From JAGKXB01 sp964498835 (GTDB lineage: Bacteria; Pseudomonadota; Gammaproteobacteria; Burkholderiales; Burkholderiaceae_D), in contig CAZCIX010000073.1 of NCBI GenBank assembly GCA_964498835.1, positions 1 through 6,672 of the forward strand: a stretch of DNA of 6,672 bases, written 5' to 3'. A program made the translations under genes and the position numbers. Under the pieces are notes generated by a model, which was not told where the DNA came from, made no database searches, and saw only the letters and a list, made by a program, of their open reading frames with translations. Shown piece after piece: positions 5,871 to 6,672 of this stretch; within the stretch, counting starts at the first letter, position 1; the number at the start of each line of letters is the position of its first letter.

Positions 5871-6672
5871 GTTGATTTCCTGTAGGAACGAGAATTTCCC
5901 GATTACCGTTTGACTGCATCGAAGAAACAATGCCACTGGTTTCCATTTGTTCCAGCAAACGTGCCGCCCGGTTGTAACCGATGCGCAAATGGCGCTGTAC
6001 CAAAGAAATCGACGCACGACGATTTTTTAATACGATAGCAACAGCTTCATCGTATAAGGCATCGGCTTCGCCATTCTGCCCATTTTCGCCCGCTGGCATA
6101 CCATCTGCCCCCTCTTCCAGCACGCCACCTTCTAAGATGCCTTCTACATAATTTGGTTCGCCCTGCTCCTTCAAATGTGCCACGACTCGATGCACTTCTT
6201 CATCGGAAACAAAAGCGCCATGGACCCGCATCGGCAAACCAGTACCAGGCGGCATGTAGAGCATATCGCCCATTCCCAACAGCGTTTCAGCGCCCATTTG
6301 ATCCAGAATGGTACGCGAATCAATTTTGCTCGACACCTGGAAAGCAATACGCGTCGGTACGTTGGCTTTGATCAAACCCGTAATCACATCCACAGAAGGA
6401 CGTTGCGTGGCCAGAATCAAATGCAAGCCAGCAGCACGGGCTTTTTGTGCGATACGGGCGATTAATTCTTCTACTTTTTTACCTACCACCATCATCAAAT
6501 CAGCCAATTCATCGATCACAATCACGATGGTTGGCAGTTTTTCTAATGGTTCGGGCGCATCCGGTGTCAGGCTGAATGGATTGGGAATATGTTCTTCCCG
6601 CTTCGCTGCTTCACTAATTTTGGTGTTGTAACCCGCCAAATTGCGCACACCCAATTTGGACATCAATTTATA
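5863..6672 (-). CDS. ftsK: DNA translocase FtsK, C-terminal part (5' end outside window)
   Basis: FtsK is a septum-anchored hexameric motor that pumps DNA and activates XerCD recombination at dif, resolving chromosome dimers during division. The frame is open to the window edge, where it reads YKLMSKLGVRNLAGYN, so the membrane domain, linker and Walker A lie outside. Visible parts of the motor domain are the Walker B strand TIVIVIDELADLMM, the helix ELIARIAQKARAAGLHLILATQRPSVDVITG, then IKANVPTRIAFQVSS, DSRTILDQMGAE and GDMLYMPPG. A variable acidic/Gly-rich linker follows (EEGADGMPAGENGQNGE). The C-terminal gamma domain (DEAVAIVLKNRRASISLVQRHLRIGYNRAARLLEQME...) is the winged helix that reads KOPS polarity sequences and contacts XerD. 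It ends in NQHE with a TAA overlapping the lolA start. Nothing unusual is seen in the visible part. Confidence 0.97.
   Translation of the reverse strand, partial: YKLMSKLGVRNLAGYNTKISEAAKREEHIPNPFSLTPDAPEPLEKLPTIVIVIDELADLMMVVGKKVEELIARIAQKARAAGLHLILATQRPSVDVITGLIKANVPTRIAFQVSSKIDSRTILDQMGAETLLGMGDMLYMPPGTGLPMRVHGAFVSDEEVHRVVAHLKEQGEPNYVEGILEGGVLEEGADGMPAGENGQNGEADALYDEAVAIVLKNRRASISLVQRHLRIGYNRAARLLEQMETSGIVSSMQSNGNREILVPTGNQHE

Noticed and set aside
5223..6017. Longer 264-residue lolA beginning at 6017
   Set aside because: The extra 49 residues lie wholly within ftsK in another frame and would bury the signal peptide. The start at 5870 has a Shine-Dalgarno sequence and the usual LolA N-terminus.
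5863..6666. Complete 267-residue gene starting at TTG 6666
   Set aside because: The frame stays open to the window edge and reads straight into typical FtsK motor sequence, so this is the 3' end of ftsK.

Overview
The window looks like chromosomal DNA from a proteobacterium, most likely a betaproteobacterium of moderate to low GC. Four housekeeping genes on the minus strand, in transcription order ftsK (3' part only), lolA, rarA and serS, form a gene order conserved across Beta- and Gammaproteobacteria. The betaproteobacterial placement rests on protein resemblance judged by eye and is an inference. All recognised genes lie on the minus strand, so transcription runs from high to low coordinates.

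Layout in transcription order: the FtsK motor C-terminus and its gamma DNA-reading domain (6672-5863); lolA, overlapping the ftsK stop by 8 nt (5870-5223); a 95-bp imperfect palindromic repeat (5194-5100); rarA (5075-3750); an unrecognised AT-richer gene of 559 codons (3693-2014); serS (1933-641); a small lytic-transglycosylase-like gene (589-155); and tRNA-Ser(CGA) at the very edge (91-1). No gap between genes exceeds about 150 bp. I see no insertion sequence, CRISPR array or phage structural gene.

The core genes do not form one pathway: FtsK handles terminus segregation, LolA carries outer-membrane lipoproteins, RarA acts at stalled replication forks and SerRS charges tRNA-Ser. A tRNA-Ser that SerRS would charge lies two genes downstream of serS.

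The remarkable item is the 559-aa protein inserted between rarA and serS. Its first ~215 residues read as a chymotrypsin-fold protease in which the usual GDSGG nucleophile motif is replaced by GECGG, preceded by Pro-Thr-x-Ala and followed 16 residues after the Cys by Met-His. This is the arrangement of picornavirus 3C cysteine proteases, including the Thr and His that read a P1 glutamine in that family. It has no viral polymerase or capsid motifs, carries its own Shine-Dalgarno sequence, and is joined to a ~340-residue C-terminal part I cannot assign. I regard it as a candidate undescribed bacterial 3C-like protease; function, substrate and activity are unknown.
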